A model generated the notes under the pieces. It saw only the letters and a program-made list of their open reading frames with translations. It ran no database searches and was not told the origin of the DNA. From positions 232,716 to 253,376 of the forward strand of contig MNCI01001884.1 in assembly GCA_015680685.1 (NCBI GenBank): DNA of 20,661 nucleotides, written 5' to 3'. Numbering within the stretch: position 1 is the first letter of the stretch; every line of letters begins with the position of its first letter. Shown here piece after piece: positions 1 through 12,140 of the stretch. Source of the stretch: Gnetum montanum (taxonomy: Eukaryota > Streptophyta > Gnetopsida > Gnetales > Gnetaceae). Made by a program: the position numbers and the translations under genes.

Positions 1-235
1 CCGATGCTACCACTTGGGGGCGTCGACATGCTCTGCTACCTCAACCACACAAACCCGACGCAGCCATTCACACGTGCTCAACCGCTACCGCATCAAGGAA
101 AACGGGCGATGCATCCCAAAATCGCAAACCTAACTATGACCCGTCGTCGACGGCGTCGTTCGCATCACAATGTAAGCCTGTGTCCTTGAATCTGCAAAAG
201 GCTATTTTCGCATCACAACGCAAGCTTGTGTCTTT
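1..235. repeat. Partial A' repeat unit at window edge
   Basis: This stretch matches the diverged A' unit at about 4523-4737 with a constant offset of 4522; for example TGCTCTGCTACCTCAACCAC is at 29 and at 4551. It is cut by the window start. It ends in a rearrangement: the segment GCATCACAA...TTGTGTC..TTGAA occurs twice, near 160-187 and 210-236, and the second copy runs straight into ordinary A sequence (CATCGTTTCCGCATGGGG). No gene is supported; the open frame at 4-189 is not conserved at the second copy. Confidence 0.85.
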
Positions 236-3200
236 GAACATCGTTTCCGCATGGGGTCATTCTATCCCATAAAGCCATCAGTGCCAGCTCTGATCTCGCA
301 ACTCTACAAAAATGAATTTCGGGGTTAACCGAATTCCCCATCACGCGACCGAGCAACAGAAAACTCCTTCATGAAACACAAAAACACAGCGTGCCACAGC
401 CAAGATAAGGGATTTTCGAGACATGGGACTCAAACATCCCTCCGACTGCTTCTCCTAACCCTTAAACAACTTACGACCATGTTCGAGCGTGCGTTCTAAC
501 TTCGTAAGCAATTCCAAGGGAAGGTGCTACCTGTGTCCTTGAGACCACAAAAGGCTCTTTTCGTTGTGCTATGACCAAGAGACGGTCACCCAAATCAATA
601 GATTCCTGAAACCGAAACCAACAACGAGGCACCCTCAAGTGCATTGAGAACAAGAGAGAATAGGTCCCTCGTCATTTCTCGACTCGTCCAGGTGAACTCC
701 CCACTACCACCCATGCGCTACTAGGCAATCAAATCAGTGAACAGGCAGAGACGACATGCGCTCGACGCTACCCCATGGGGACGCCCAAACGCTCTACCTC
801 CTCCACCGCACCGAATCAATGCTACCATTTGCACGAAATCATTTGACATCGTTTCCGCATGGGATCGTTCAATCCCATAAAGCCATCAGTGCCGGATGCG
901 ATCTCACAACTCTATAGAGATGAATTTCGGGGTTAACCGAATTCCCCGTCACGCGACCCAGCAACAGAAAACTCCTTCGTGAAACACAAAAACATAACGT
1001 GCCACAGCCAAGACAAGGGATTTTCGAGACATGAGCCTCAAACATCCCTCCGACTACTTCTTCTAACCCTTAAACAACTTACGACCGTGTTCGAGCGTGC
1101 GCTCAAACTTCACAAGCTACTCCAAGGGAAGGCGCTACCTGTGTCCTTGAGTCCACAAAAGGCTCTTTTTGTTGTGCTACGACCAAGAGACGGTCACCCG
1201 AATCAATAGAGTCCTCAAAACCAAAACCAACAATGAGGAACCCTCAACTGCATTGAGAACAGATCACTCGTCGTTTCTCGACTTGTCCAGGTGAACTCCC
1301 CACTACCACCCATGTGCTATTAAGCAATCGAATCAGTGAACAGGCAGAGAAGACATGCGCTCGACGCTACCCCGTGGGGGCGCCCAAACGCTCTACCTCG
1401 TCCACTGCATCGAATCAACGCTATCGTTCGCACAAAGTCATTCGACATCATTTCCGCATGGGATCGTTCAATCCCGTAAAGCAATCAATACCGACTCCGA
1501 TCTAGCAACTCTACAGAGACGAATCTCGAGGTTAACCAATTTCCCCATCACGCAACTGAGCAATAGAAAACTCCTTCGTGAAACATAGAAACACAGCGTG
1601 CCACAGCCAAGAAAAGGGATTTTCGAGACATGGGCCTCCAACATCCCTCCGACTGCTTCTTCTAACCCTTAAACAACTTACGACCGTGTTCGAGCGTGTG
1701 CTAAACTTCGCAAGCTACTCCAAGGGAAGGTGCTACCTATGTCCTTGAGTCCACAAAAGGCTCTTTTCGTTGTGCTATGACCTCAAGACGATCACCCGAA
1801 TCAATAGAGTCCTCAAACTGAAACCAACAATGAGGCACCCTCAAGTGCATTGAGAACAAAAGAGAACGGGTCCCTCGTCGTTTCTCGACTCATCCAGGTG
1901 AACTCCCCACTACCACCCATGCGCTACTAGGCAATCGAATCGGTGAACAGGCAGAGACGACATGCGCTCGACGCTACCCCGTGGAGGTGCCCAAATGCTC
2001 TACCTCCTCCACCACACCGAATCAATGCTACCATTCGCACGAAGTCATTCGACAATCATTTCCACATGGGATCGTTCAATCCCGTAAAGCCATCAGTGCC
2101 GGCTGCGATCTCGCAACTCTACAGAAATGAATTTTGGGGTTAACCGAATTCCCCATCACGTGACCTAGCAATAGAAAACTCCTTCGTGAAACACAGAAAC
2201 ACAATGTGCCACAGCCAAGACAAGGGATTTTCGAGACATGGACCTCTAACATCCCTCCGACTGCTTCTCCTAACCCTTAAACAACTTATGACCGTGTTCG
2301 AGCGTGCGCTCAAACTTTGCAAGCTACTCCAAGGGAAGACGCTACCTATTTCCTTGAGTTCACAAAAGGCTCTTTTCATTGTGCTACGACCTCAAGACGG
2401 TCACCCGAATCAATAGAGTCCACAAATCGAAACCAACAACGAAGCACCCTCAAGTGCATGAGGAACAAAAGAGAACAGGTCCCTCGTAGTTTCTCGACTC
2501 GTCCAGGTGGACTCCCCACTACCACCCATGCGCTATTAGGCAATCGAATCAGTGAACAGGCAGAGATGACATGAGCTCAACGCTACCCCATGGGGGCGCC
2601 CAAACACTCTACATCCTCCACCACACCGAATCAATGCTACCATTCGCACGAAGTCATTCGACATCGTTTCCGCATGGGATCGTTCAATCCCGTAAAGCAA
2701 TCAATGCCAGCTCTGATCTCGCAACTCTACAAAAACGAATCTCGGGGTTAACCGATTTTCCCGTCACGCGACTGAGCAACAGAAAACTCCTTCGTGAAAC
2801 ATAGAAACACAGCGTGCCACAGCCAAGAAAAGGGATTTTCGAGACATGGGCCTCCAACATCCCTCCGACTGCTTCTCCTAACCCTTAAACAACTTATGAC
2901 CATGTTCGAGCATGCGCTCAAACTTCGCAAGCTACTCCAAGGGAAGGCGCTACCTGTGTCCTTGAGTTCACAAAAGGCTCTTTTCGTTGTGCTACGACCT
3001 CGAGACGGTCACCTGAATCAATAGAGTCCACAAATCGAAACCAACAACGAAGCAACCTCAAGTGCATGAGGAACAAAAGAGAACAGGTCCCTCGTAGTTT
3101 CTCGACTCGTCCAGATGGACTCCCCACTACCACCCATGCGCTATTAGGCAATCGAATCGGTGAACAGGCAGAGACGACATGCGCTCGACGCTACCCCGTG

Positions 3201-6200
3201 GGGAAGCCCAAACGCTCTACATCCTCCACCACACGGAATCAATGCTACCGTTCGCACAAAGTCATTCGACATCGTTTCTGCATGGGATCGTTCAATCCCA
3301 TAAAGCAATCAATGTTGGCTCCGATCTCGCAACTCTACAGAAACGAATCTCGGGGTTAACCGATTTCCCCGTCACGCGACCGAGCAACAAAAAACTCCTT
3401 CGTGAAACATAGAAACACAGCGTGCCGCAGCCAAGACAAGGGATTTTTGAGACATGGGCCTCCAACATCCCTCCGGCTGCTTCTCCTAACCCTTAAACAA
3501 CTTACGACCATGTTCGAGCATGCACTCAAACTTCGCAAGCTACTCCAAGGGAAGGCGCTACCTATGTCCTTGAGTCCACAAAAGGCTCTTTTTGTTGTGC
3601 TACGACCTCGAGACGGTCACCCAAATCAATAGAGTCCTTAAACCAAAACCAACAACGAGGCACCCTCAAGTGCATTGAGAACAAGAGAGAACGGGTCCCT
3701 CGTCGTTTCTCGACTCGTTCAGGTGAACTCCCCACTACCACCCATGCGCTACTAGACAATCGAATCGGTGAACAGGCAGAGATGACATGCGCTCGACGCT
3801 ACCCCGTGGGGGCACCCAAACGCTCTACCTCCTCCACCGTACCAAATCAATGCTACCATTCGCACGAAGTCATTCGACATCATTTCCGCATGGGATCGTT
3901 CAATCCCGTAAATCCATCAATGCCGGCTCCGATCTCGCAACTCTATAGAAACGAATTTCGGGGTTAATTGAATTCCCCATCACGCGACTAAGCAATAGAA
4001 AACTCCTTCATGAAACACAAAAACATAGTGTGCCACAGCCAAGATAAGGGATTTTCGAGACATGGGCCTCCAACATCCCTCCGATTGCTTCTCCTAACCC
4101 TTAAACAACTTACAACCGTGTTCGAGCATGCGCTCAAACTTCGCAAGCTACTACAAGGGAAGGCGCTACCTGTGTCCTTGAGTCCATAAAAGGCTCTTTT
4201 CATTATGCTATGACCTTGAGATGGTCACCCGAATCAATAGAGTCCTCAAAACCAAAACCAACAACGAGGCACCCTCAAGTGCATTGAGAACAAGAGAGAA
4301 CGGATCACTCATCGTTTCTCAACTCGTCCAAGTGAACTCCCCACTACCACCCACAAAGGCCACCTCAGGGGCCACCCACTGAAGAACGAGCCACGCGTAC
4401 GTGCATGAAGGACAACAGAACCTCAGTCCTCCTGCTACTCCGGCATGTGCACGTGAACTCGCATCTACTACCCACGCGCTACTGAGCGGTCCGATCCATG
4501 TACAGGAACAGAAAACATGCACCCGACGCTACCCCATGGGGGCATCGACATGCTCTGCTACCTCAACCACACAAACCCGACGTAGCCATTCGCACGTGCT
4601 CAACTACTACCGGATCAAGGAAAATGGGAGATGCATCCCAGAATCGCAAACCCAACTATGACCCGACTCCGACGGCGTTGTTCGCATCACAACGCAAGCT
4701 TGTGTCCTTGAATCCGCGAAAGGCTATTTTTGAAATGCTACGATCACGAAATGGTCACCCGAATCAATAGAATCCTCGAACCGAAAATAATAGTAGGGCA
4801 CCCATAAGGGGATGGAGAACAAGAGAGAGAAAGTCGCTCTTCATTTCTCGCCTCGTGCAAGAGGACTCCCCACTACCACCCATGCGCTACTAGGCAATCG
4901 AATCGGTGAACATGCGAAGACGACATGCGCTGAACACTACCCTGTGGGGGCGTCCAAATGCTCTGCCTCCTCCACCACACCAAATCAATGCTACCATTCG
5001 CACCAAGTCATTCGACATCGTTTCTGCATGGGGTCATTCAGTCCCATAAAGCCATCAGTGCCAGCTCCGATCTCGCAACTCTACAGAAACGAATTTCGGG
5101 GTTAACCGAATTCCCCTTCACGCGACCAAGCAGCAGAAAACTCCTTCATGAAACACAGAAACACAGTGTACCGCATCCAAAACAAGGGATTTTCGAGACA
5201 TGGACCTCTAACATCCCTCCGAATGCTTCTCCTAACCCTTAAACAACTTACGATCGTGTTCGAGCGTGCGCTCAAACTTCGTAAGCTACTCCAAGGGAAG
5301 GTGCTACCTGTGTCCTTGAGTCCACAAAAGGCTCTTTTCGTTGTGCTACGACCTCGAGATGGTCACGCGAATCAATAGAGTCCTCAAACCAAAACCAACA
5401 ACAAGGCACCCTCAAGTGCATTGAGAACAAGAGAGAACGGGTCCCTCATCATTTCTCGACTCGTCCAGGTGAACTTCCCACTTCCACCCATGTGCTACTA
5501 GGCAATTGAATCGGTGAACAGGAAGAGACAACATGCGCTCGATGCTACCCCATGGGGGCGCCCAAATGCTCTACCTCCTCGATAGCACCGAATCAATGCT
5601 ACCGTTCGCACAAAGTCATTCGACATCGTTTCCGCATGGGATCGTTCAATCCCGTAAAGTAATCATTGCCGGCTTCGATCTCGCAACTCTATAGAAACGA
5701 ATCTCGGGGTTAACCGATTTCCCCGTCATGCGACCGAGCTACAGAAAACTCCTTCGTGAAACACAGAAACACAGCGTGCCACAGCCAAGACAAGGGATTT
5801 TCGAGACATGGGCCTCCAACATCCCTCCGACTGCTTCTCCTAACCCTTAAACAACTTACGACCATGTTCGAGCATGCACTCAAACTTCGCAAGCTACTCC
5901 AAGGGAAGGCGCTACCTGTGTCCTTGAGTTCACAAAAGGCTCTTTTCATTGTGCTACGACCTCGAGATGGTCACCCGAATCAATAGAGTCCACAAATCGA
6001 AACCAACAACGAAGCAACCTCAAGTGCATGAGGAACAAAAGAGAACAAGTCCCTCGTAGTTTCTCAACTCGTCCAGATGGACTCCCCACTACCACCCATG
6101 CGCTATTAGGCAATCGAATCGGTGAACAGGCAGAGACGACATGCGCTCGATGCTACCCCGTGGGGGCGCCCAAACGCTCTACCTCCTCCACCGCACCGAA

Positions 6201-8097
6201 TCAACGCTACCATTCGTACGAAGTCATTCGACATCATATCCACATGGGATCGTTCAATCACGTAAAGCCATCAGTGTCGGCTCCGATCTCGCAACTCTAC
6301 AGAAACGAATTTCGGGGTTAACCGAATTTCCCGTCACGCGACCGAGCAACAGAAATCTCCTTCGTGAAACATAGAAACAGAGCGTGCCGCAGCTAAGACA
6401 AGGGATTTTCGAGACATGGGCCTCTAACATCCCTCCGACTGCTTCTCCTAACCCTTAAACAGCATACGACCATGTTCGAGCGTGCGCTCAAACTTCGCAA
6501 GATACTCCAAGGGAAGGTGCTACCTGTGTCCTTGAGTCCACAAAAGGCTCTTTTCGTTGTGCTACGACCTCGAGACGGTCACCGGAAACAAGAGTCCTCA
6601 AACCGAAACCAACAATGAGGCATCCTCAAGTGCATTGAGAACAAGAGAGAACGGGTCCCTCATCATTTCTCGACTCCTCCAGGTGAACTCCCCACTACCA
6701 CCCATGCGCTACTAGGTAATCGAATTGGTGAACAGGCAGACACGACATGCACTCGACGCTACCCCATGGGGGTGCCCAAACGCTCTACCTCCTCCACCGC
6801 ACTGAATCAACGGTACCGTTCGCACGAAGTCATTCGACATCGTTTCCACATGGGATCGTTCAATCTTGTAAAGCCATCAGTGCCGGCTCCGATCTCGCAA
6901 CTCTACAGAAACGAATCTCGGGGTTAACCGATTTCCCCATCATGTGACCAAGCAACAGAAAACTCCTTCGTGAAACACAGAAACACAGCGTGCCACAGCC
7001 AAGACAAGGGATTTTCGAGACATGGGCCTCCAACATCCCTCTGACTGCTTCTCCTAACCCTTAAACAACTTACGACCGTGTTTGAGCGTGCGCTCTAACT
7101 TCGCAAGCTCCTCCAAGGGAAGGCACTACTTGTGTCCTTGAGTCCACAAAAGGCTCTTTTCGTTGTGCTACGACCTCGAGACGGTTACCCGAATCAATAG
7201 AGTCCTCAAACCGAAACCAACAATGAGGCACCCTCAAGTGCATTGAGAACAAGAGAGAACGGGTCCCTCATCGTTTCTCGACGCGTCCAGGTGAACTCCC
7301 CACTACCACCCATGCGCTACTAGGCAATCGAATTGGTGAACAGGCAAAGACGACATGTGCTCGACGCTACCCCATGGGGGTGCCCAAACGGTCTACCTCC
7401 TCCACCGCACCGAATCAACGGTACCGTTCGCACGAAGTCATTCGACATCGTTTCCACATGGGATCGTTCAATACCGTAAAGCCATCAGTGCCGGCTCCGA
7501 TCTCGCAACTCTATAAAAACGAATCTCGGGGTTAACCGATTTCCCCATCACGCGACCGAGCAATAGAAAACTCCTTCGTGAAACACAGAAACACAGCGTG
7601 CCATAGAAAAGGCAAGGGATTTTCGAGACATGGGCCTCCAACATCCCTCCGACTGCTTCTCCTAACCCTTCAACAACTGACGACCGTGTTCGAGCGTGCG
7701 CTCAAACTTTGCAAGCTCCTCCAAGGGAAGGCGCTACCTGTGTCCTTGAGTCCACAAAAGGCTCTTTTCGTTGTGCTACGACCTCGAGACGGTTACCTGA
7801 ATCAATAGAGTCCTCAAACCGAAACCAACAACGAGGCACCCTCAAGTGCATTGAGAACAAGAGAGAACGGGTCCCTCATCATTTCTCGACTCGTCCAGGT
7901 GAACTCCCCACTACCACCCATGCGCTACTAGGCAATCAAATCGGTGAACAGGAAGAGACGACATGCGCTCGACGCTACCCCGTGGGGGCGCCCAAACGCT
8001 CTACCTCCTCCACTACATCGAATCAACGCTACCGTTTGCACGAAGTCATTCGACATCGTTTCCGCATGGGATCGTTCAATCCTGTAAAGCCATGAAT
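236..8097. repeat. A array: 608-bp tandem satellite, about 12 full units
   Basis: Seen directly: a long unit repeats head to tail. Taking the landmark GGGGTTAACC, copies begin at 322, 929, 1528 (GAGGTTAACC), 2136, 2744, 3352, 3960 (GGGGTTAATT), 5098, 5706, 6314, 6920 and 7528. Intervals are 608 bp nearly everywhere (599 and 606 once each). The exception is 1138 bp, which equals 608 plus one 530-bp A' unit. The last unit stops near 8097, just after CCCGTAAAGCCAT-type sequence and before its own landmark. Units differ by scattered substitutions. 608 is not a multiple of 3, and open frames of 60-97 codons recur in unrelated frames on both strands, so I read the array as non-coding. A shared variant (TGCATGAGGAACAAAAG in place of TGCATTGAGAACAAGAG) occurs near 2455, 3064 and 6026, so similar units are not always neighbours. 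Function is unknown; in the rDNA-spacer reading it could lie in the 5' external transcribed spacer. Confidence 0.96.
4345..4870. repeat. A' : diverged 530-bp member inside the A array
   Basis: Between the landmarks at 3960 and 5098 lies an extra 530-bp unit. It aligns loosely with A: CTACCACCCA-like, GACGCTACCCC.TGGGGGC, GTGTCCTTGA, GGTCACCCGAATCAATAGA and GAGAACAAGAGAGA are all present in order. It lacks the portion of A that contains GGGGTTAACC and the following roughly 200 bp. It carries its own sequence instead, including a GGCCACCTCAGGGGCCACC stretch near 4357-4376. It is much more diverged from A units than they are from each other, but close to the partial copy at the left edge. It may mark a higher-order repeat of one A' followed by several A units. 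Confidence 0.85.
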
Positions 8098-8310
8098 ATC
8101 GGCTATTTTCAATGTGCTACGACGACGAAACCATTACCCAAATCAAATTGTAAACGAGGACACCACCTTCTCCCGGGTTATCCTTCTTTCCAAAAAGCCT
8201 TGCAAGTTACCCACATGAACAACCAGGCCTCGATATCGTGGGCAGGGCAAAACATCCCTGGGGGGAGAAACCCACGTATCACTCTTTCACTCCAACCTCT
8301 CGTCAACTCT
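8098..8310 (-). other. Leader-like block between A array and promoter copy M1
   Basis: This joins the A array to the first promoter-like module. Its left third (8098-8144) resembles part of A' (GGCTATTTTCAATGTGCTACGA). From about 8145 onward it matches 9549-9700 next to copy M2: TAAACGAGGACAC, ACATGAACAAC, GATATCGTGGGCAGGGCAA, GGGGGAGAAACCCA and CGTCAACTCTACCTCCCCC are shared. In minus-strand orientation it lies immediately downstream of the presumed initiation site, so it would be the first 200 bases of the transcript. It has no convincing coding frame. The part shared with M2 suggests a functional or recently duplicated promoter-plus-leader cassette. Confidence 0.6.
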
Positions 8311-8372
8311 ACCTCCCCCTATATATGTTGATTGGGCTAGTTTCAGCCATACCGTCCCGCACCCTTATAAAT
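8311..8372 (-). promoter_or_regulatory. M1: RNA polymerase I-like promoter, gene-promoter type
   Basis: On the minus strand the core reads CATATATAGGGGGAGGT (+ strand 8311-8327). This resembles the plant rRNA initiation consensus TATATA(A/G)GGGG, which is established knowledge; assigning it here is inference. Upstream on the minus strand come CCAATCAAC-type sequence, a CTGAAACT..CC stretch, and the box ATTTATAA at 8365-8372 (TTATAAAT on +), with 38 bp from core end to box. M1 is the leftmost copy and, with M2, has the five-G core, unlike the others. Transcription would run leftward through 8310-8098 into the A array. A remnant of the C repeat (8373-8395) abuts its upstream side. It could instead be a non-functional duplicated module. 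Confidence 0.55.
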
Positions 8373-8395
8373 TTGGTCACCAAGGACCAATTCAA
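8373..8395. repeat. C-repeat remnant flanking M1
   Basis: TTGGTCACCAAGGACCAATT follows the TTATAAAT box directly and is a diverged monomer of the 29-bp C repeat that otherwise dominates beyond 16.4 kb. Its presence at the far side of the B array shows that the module and one C monomer form an ancestral pair. Confidence 0.7.
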
Positions 8396-8402
8396 TGAGA
8401 AC

Positions 8403-9320
8403 GCTCTCACATCCGATCCAAGCGTTCTCAACGACGGCACTCTCAAGAAGAACACTCTCACGTGCGTAACGCAAGCGCACTCCCATGGACAACGCCATCA
8501 CGGAGGGAGCTCTCTGGGAGAACGCTTTCAAAGAGACCGCTCTTAGGAAGAACGCTCTCAGCAAAGGCGATCTAAATGAGGGAACCCTTTGACAGAACGA
8601 TCTCGACGAGGGCACTCTAGACAGAACGCTCCGAGAGAGGGCACTCTCAAAGAGAACACTCCTCAAATGGTCACTCTTGCAAAGGGAACTCAGAAGAAAG
8701 AACACTCTCAAGGAGGGCGTCCTCAGCCAGAACGCTCTCAACGAGAACGCTGTAATGGAGGACGCTCTCCAAGAGAATGCTCCCAACCACGGCGCTCTCG
8801 AGGAGAACACTATCATGTGCGTAACACAAGATGCTCTCAGGTCGAACACTTTGAGGATGCTCGCTCTCGAAGAGGGCACCTTCTGAAAAAGAGCTCTCCA
8901 CGAAGGTGCTCTCGAGAAGAACACTCTCACGTGCTTGGCGCAAGATAATTAGAGAAGGCGTCCTCAGGAAGAACGTTCTCACAGAGGCTGCTCTTAGGGA
9001 AAAACGCTCTTGTGAAGGGCGCGCTCTAAAAGAAGGCACTCTTCGACAGAATGATCTCAAAGAAAACATTCTTCCAAAGGCCCCTCTAATGAAGGGCACT
9101 TCTAAGAAGAACGCTCTCATGCAGGGCGATCTCATGGATCCCACTCCCAAGGAAGGAATTCTAATGGAGGCCACTCTCCAAGAGAACGCTCTCAACAAAG
9201 ATGCTCTCAGGGAGAACACTCACACATGTGCAACGCAAGGTGCTCTAGAGGAGATCACTCTGAGGGAGAGACCTCTCAAGCAGAATGCTCTTGGGAAGGG
9301 CGATCTCACGTAGAACACTC
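8403..9320. repeat. Large duplication in B array, copy 1
   Basis: This segment is collinear with 11192-12140. The distinctive non-periodic sequence GATAAT..GAGAA.GCGTCCTCAGG occurs at 8944 and 11733 (offset 2789), and CGATCTCA.GTAGAA occurs at 9301 and 12120 (offset 2819). The 30-bp difference equals two B monomers. The same order of variant monomers (GGACAACGCCATCA, AAAGGCGATCTAAATGAGGG, GGCCCCTCTAATGAAGGGCA) shows block duplication rather than independent monomer amplification. Confidence 0.85.
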
Positions 9321-9548
9321 TTAAAGAGAACGCTCTCAAGGAGGGTGTTCTAATCGAGGTAGCTCTCCAAGAGAATAATCTTAACAACGGTGCTCTCCAA
9401 GAGAACACTCTTGCATGCGTAATGCAAAGTGCTCCCTTTGATGGAGACCTCTCTCCAAGAGGGAGCTCTCAACGAGGGCACTCCAGGAACAACGCTCCAG
9501 GGCAACCAACCCCACAAAACATGCCCGCAATGCTGCAAGCCTTTCATC

Positions 9549-9765
9549 TCAAATCGTAAACGAGGACACTGCCTTCTCCAGGGCTCGTGGGTCACGGACA
9601 TGAACAACGAGGCTGCGATATCGTGGGCAGGGCAAGGCTTCCCTTGGGGGAGAAACCCATGTATCACTCTATATCACTCCCACCGCTCGTCAACTCTACC
9701 TCCCCCTATATATGTTGATTGGGCCAGTTTCAGCCATACCGTCCCGCAGCGTTCTAAATTTGGTC
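9549..9765 (-). promoter_or_regulatory. M2: second gene-type promoter cassette with leader
   Basis: The minus-strand core CATATATAGGGGGA (+ 9702-9714) is identical to M1. The spacing to the upstream box is again 38 bp, although the box is altered to TTCTAAAT (9752-9759). About 150 bp of the leader-like sequence seen at M1 is also present (9549-9700), including GATATCGTGGGCAGGGCAA. M2 is therefore a duplicate of the M1 promoter plus leader embedded in the B array. Sequence at about 9500-9548 (ACAAAACATGCCCGCAATGC) is neither B nor A and may be the remains of further leader. Confidence 0.55.
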
Positions 9766-11191
9766 ACGATGCAGCACCTGAAGGAGATCACTCTCCCTGA
9801 GAGCGCTCTCAAGAAGAATGCTCTCGGAAGGGCCACTCTGAGCGAAGGCGCTCTCACCTAGAACGTTCTTAAAGAGACCGTTCCCGATGACGCCGTCCTG
9901 AACGAGACCGCTCTCGGGAAGGGCACTCTTATTAACGGTGCTCTTAATGAGGACGCTCTCGATGAGAACACTCACACGAGAGCGCACGGCGCTCTCATGA
10001 AAAATGCTCTCACGGATGCCACTCTAACAGAGGCCGATCTCAAGGGGAACGCTCTCATGGAGAGCACTCTTTGATAGAACGCTCTCAACGAGGGCACTCC
10101 ATGGAGAACGCTGACGATGAGGACCCTCCCTAGCAGAATATGCTCTTCAAAAGGACACTCTCAAGGAGAACACTCTCGGGGAGGGTGATCTCATGTAGAA
10201 CGCTCTAAAGGAGGGCATCCCCAATAAGACCGATCTCAAGGATGGCATTCTAATTCAAAGGTAGCTCAACAAAGGCGCTCTCAAGGAGAACACTCTCATG
10301 TGCATAACGCAAAGTGCTCTCAGGGAGAACGCTCAAAGGGAGACCGCTCTCCGGGAGGTCACCCTCCAAGACGAAGCTCTCCATGAGAGCATCCTCCTAG
10401 AGAACACTATAATGTAGTGCAACGCACTCTCGAGAATGATGCTCTCAAGGAGATCGCTCTTCGAGATGCCACTCTTACGCAGAAAGCTCTCCATGAGAAC
10501 GCTCTCAAGGAGGGCACTCTCAGGGAGGTCGATCTCATGAAGAACGTTCTTAAGAAAGACTCTCTTGAGCAGGGTATCCTCTGGGAGGCCAATCTCAAGG
10601 ATGGCATTCTCAGGAAGGGCACTCTTATGAAGGGAGTTCTCCAAAAGAACATGCTCAACGAGGGTGCTCTTGAGGTGAACACTCTCACGTGCATAACGCA
10701 AGGTGCTGTCATGGACAACGCTTTCATCGAATCCGCTCTCAAGGAGAACGCTCTTGTAAAGGCCGCTCTACTGGAGGCTGCCCTCAAGGAGGGTGCTCTT
10801 CAACAAAATGTTCTCGATGACGGTGCTCCATGGAGAACACTCAAATGGAAGGCCACTTTAGCAGGGTGCTGTCCAGGAGAACGCTCTCGCTCTCAGGGAA
10901 GGTGATCTCACGTACAACGCTCTCAAGGAGGACGCTATCAAGCAGGGCGTCTTTCTGGGAGGGCATCCTTCAAGAGCGAGCTCTCAATGAGGGCACTCTC
11001 CAGGAGAACACTCTCACGTGACTAATGCTAAGCGCTCTCGGGGAAGGTGCTCTCAAGGAGAACACTATCCAAAAAGCAGCTCTAATGGAGCACGCTCCTG
11101 GAGAGGCCACTACCACCGAGAACATTCTTAAGGAGGACGCCTCTCCAGAAGGGCGTCTTCAATGACACCGTTCTCAGGGAGGGCACTCTCT

Positions 11192-12140
11192 GATCCAGGC
11201 GTTCTCAATGACGACACTCTTAAGGTGAACACTCTCACATGCATAATGCAAGGTGATCCCATGGACAACGCCATCATGGAGGAAGCTCTCAAGGAGAATG
11301 CTTTCACAGAGACCGCTCTTAGGAAGAACGATCTCAGCAAAGGCGATCTAAATGAGGGCACCCTTCGACAGAACGATCTCGACGAGGGCACTCTATGAAG
11401 AATGATCCGGGGGAGGGCACCCTCAAAGAGAACACTTGTCAGATGGTCGCTCTATCAGAGGGTGCTCTAAAGAAGAACACTCTCAAGGAGGTCGTCCTCA
11501 GCCAGACCGATCTCAACGAGGGCGCTGTAATGGAGGACGCTCTCCAAGAGAACGCTCCCAACAACAGTGCTCTCAGGGCGAACACTATCATGTGCGTAAC
11601 ACAAGGTGATCTCAGGTTGAACGCTCTGAGGGTGCTTCCACTAACGAAGACCGTTCTGTAAGAGGGTACCTTCTGAGAAAGAGCTCTCAACAAGGGTGCT
11701 CTCAAGAAGAATGCTCTCACGGGCGTAGCACAAGATAATCGGAGAATGCGTCCTCAGGAAGAACGTTCTCATAGAGGCCGCACTCAGGAAAAACGCTCTC
11801 GTGAAGGGCGCACTCTAAACGAAGGCACTCTTCGACAGAACGATCTCAACGAGGGTGCTCTCAAAGAGAACGCTCTTTCGAAGGCCCCTCTAATGAAGGG
11901 CACTCCTAAAAATAACGCTCTCATTGAGGGCAATCTCACGGAGCCCACTCTCAAGAAAGGCATGCTAATGGAGGCCACTCTCCAAGAAAACGCTCTCAAC
12001 AAAGGCGCTCTCAAGGAGAACACTCTCACATGCGCAACGCAAGGTGCTCTAGAGGAGAATGCTTTGAGAGAGGTCGCTATAAGGGAGAGAGCTCTCAAGG
12101 AGAATGCTCTCGAGGAGGGCGATCTCATGTAGAATGCTCT
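11192..12140. repeat. Large duplication in B array, copy 2
   Basis: Partner of 8403-9320, with the same succession of rare monomer variants and about 30 bp of extra monomers near its right end. Copy 1 lies next to promoter module M1, but copy 2 has no module at the equivalent left flank. The duplication therefore either excluded M1 or lost it. Confidence 0.85.

Noticed and set aside
7709-8095. 128-codon plus-strand frame in the last A unit
   Set aside because: Homologous positions in other A units carry stops. The 608-bp period breaks the frame, so it is a chance opening.
1-8097. LTR retrotransposon or other mobile element in the A array
   Set aside because: I see no reverse transcriptase, integrase, primer-binding site, polypurine tract or terminal repeats. 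The unit is a short tandem satellite.
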